The notes below the pieces were generated by a model. The model was given only the letters and a program-made list of their open reading frames with translations. It made no database searches and had not been told where the DNA came from. The position numbers and the translations under genes are program-made. From CAYWVO01 sp964461835 (lineage in GTDB: Bacteria > Zixibacteria > MSB-5A5 > WJJR01 > JAJRUJ01): a stretch of DNA of 5,742 nt. The stretch covers positions 1 through 5,742 of the forward strand of contig CAYWVO010000085.1 of assembly GCA_964461835.1 (NCBI GenBank). The letters run 5' to 3'. Positions 5,218 through 5,742 of the stretch are shown piece after piece. Each line of letters opens with the position of its first letter. Positions within the stretch are counted from its first letter, which is position 1.

Positions 5218-5624
5218 TTTACCATCGTTGAATATTCGGTTCCTCGTAAGATGTTGAGTGGCTTGCCCTTAATCTCTGCAACGTAGTGGCCGTTTCTGTG
5301 TTTTCCTACAGGTTTCATGACGATGTTGTCAGCCAGGAGATTCTTGAGTTCAATGCGAATCGCCGGGATACTCTCCTGTCGCGAATTTAACAAGTCCGTC
5401 AGGCTTGCCAGTTTCATTTCAATCCAGCCTTTTGGCACTGACCAGCGGGTGCTATCAAACTCGGCCTTGAGTCGAGCAATTTCGTCTTCGACCTTTTTAA
5501 AATCCGCTTCCTTCGCCTTCAATGCAGATCTGACAGAGGTGGAATCGTCGCCACCCATAATAAAATTCGTCAGATTGTCGATTTCTGACTGTGTCTGAGA
5601 AAGTTGTTTTTCCTTCTCGGCAAG
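5187..5624 (-). pseudogene. Large serine recombinase, C-terminal remnant
   Basis: About 145 residues of a site-specific recombinase of the large serine (resolvase/invertase) type, lacking the catalytic and zinc-ribbon parts. What remains is the coiled coil: EKEKQLSQTQSEIDNL, a turn at MGGDD, then LKAKEADFKKVEDEIARLKAEF. Next is the typical C-terminal segment: WIEMKLASLTDLL, RIELKNLLADNIVMKPV and GHYVAEIKGKPLNILRG. The last ten residues are read from antisense tRNA-Glu. ATG 5558 lies within the coiled coil and is not a natural start. The coiled-coil match continues to about 5620, where the DNA instead becomes a plus-strand transposase. The frame stays open to the window edge, but that part looks like antisense of the transposase. 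Probably non-functional; a simple fragment at a contig edge cannot be excluded. Confidence 0.75.
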
Positions 5625-5742
5625 TGGTGTGACGGGGTCTATCCGAAGGCCGGTCTGCAGGGCGATAAGACAGCCTTCCTGGTGGTACTGGGGTGCAACG
5701 AGCAGGGCGAGAAAGAGCCGTTGGCGATTGTGGAGGGGTATC
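5625..5742 (+). pseudogene. IS256/mutator-family transposase fragment (5' truncated, runs off the window)
   Basis: A plus-strand frame reads WCDGVYPKAG, then GDKTAFLVVLGCNEQGEKE and PLAIVEGY up to the window end. This matches the region around the first catalytic Asp of IS256/mutator transposases (pattern W-A-D-G-[IV]-Y-x-K, then LVVxGxxxxGxKExLAxxEGY). The Asp is codon 5631-5633. Family members carry some 150 residues before this point, but here the frame has a stop at 5586-5588 and the upstream DNA is the recombinase. The N-terminal part is therefore missing. The 3' part lies beyond the window. Family recognition rests on about 39 codons. Confidence 0.7.

Noticed and set aside
5625..5742. 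Minus-strand continuation of the recombinase frame to the window edge
   Set aside because: Its translation does not resemble a recombinase, while the opposite strand gives a clear transposase match, so it is probably open by chance.

Overview
The window comes from a bacterial chromosome, probably an uncultured Gram-negative lineage. The ribosomal genes are typical bacterial ones, and there is a Sec-exported protein with an LpoA-like layout (TPR repeats plus a type-1 periplasmic-binding fold). Phylum cannot be fixed by eye; an FCB-type or other candidate phylum would fit, which is inference only.

Layout, left to right. Bases 1-138 hold no gene but contain three short perfect hairpins that look like dispersed palindromic repeats. 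Bases 139-2016 (minus) encode the exported TPR/periplasmic-binding protein, with its own promoter. A clear intrinsic terminator (2071-2110) separates it from the translation operon, which runs leftward from about 4504: pth (peptidyl-tRNA hydrolase), rpsF (bS6 with a long acidic tail), rpsR (bS18), rplI (bL9) and a DUF151 bifunctional nuclease. The gaps are 14-35 nt and the last four genes each have a recognisable Shine-Dalgarno. No ssb lies between rpsF and rpsR.

Divergent from pth, at 4653-5066 (plus), is a small membrane-anchored protein with a Cys-rich CcmH-like domain, preceded by a good sigma-70-like promoter. Next, with its own promoter and a GNRA-capped leader hairpin, is tRNA-Glu(CTC) at 5146-5217.

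From the tRNA to the right edge the DNA is mobile-element debris. A large serine recombinase survives only as its C-terminal part and its reading frame ends inside the antisense strand of the tRNA 3' half. At about 5620 it meets, head to head, an IS256/mutator-type transposase fragment on the plus strand that also lacks its 5' end. The left nine tenths of the window are therefore housekeeping, and the right end is the decayed edge of an element inserted at a tRNA gene. I see no convincing new multi-gene system. The most unusual items are the CcmH-like protein, the bS6 tail, the hairpin cluster and the tRNA/recombinase/transposase junction.
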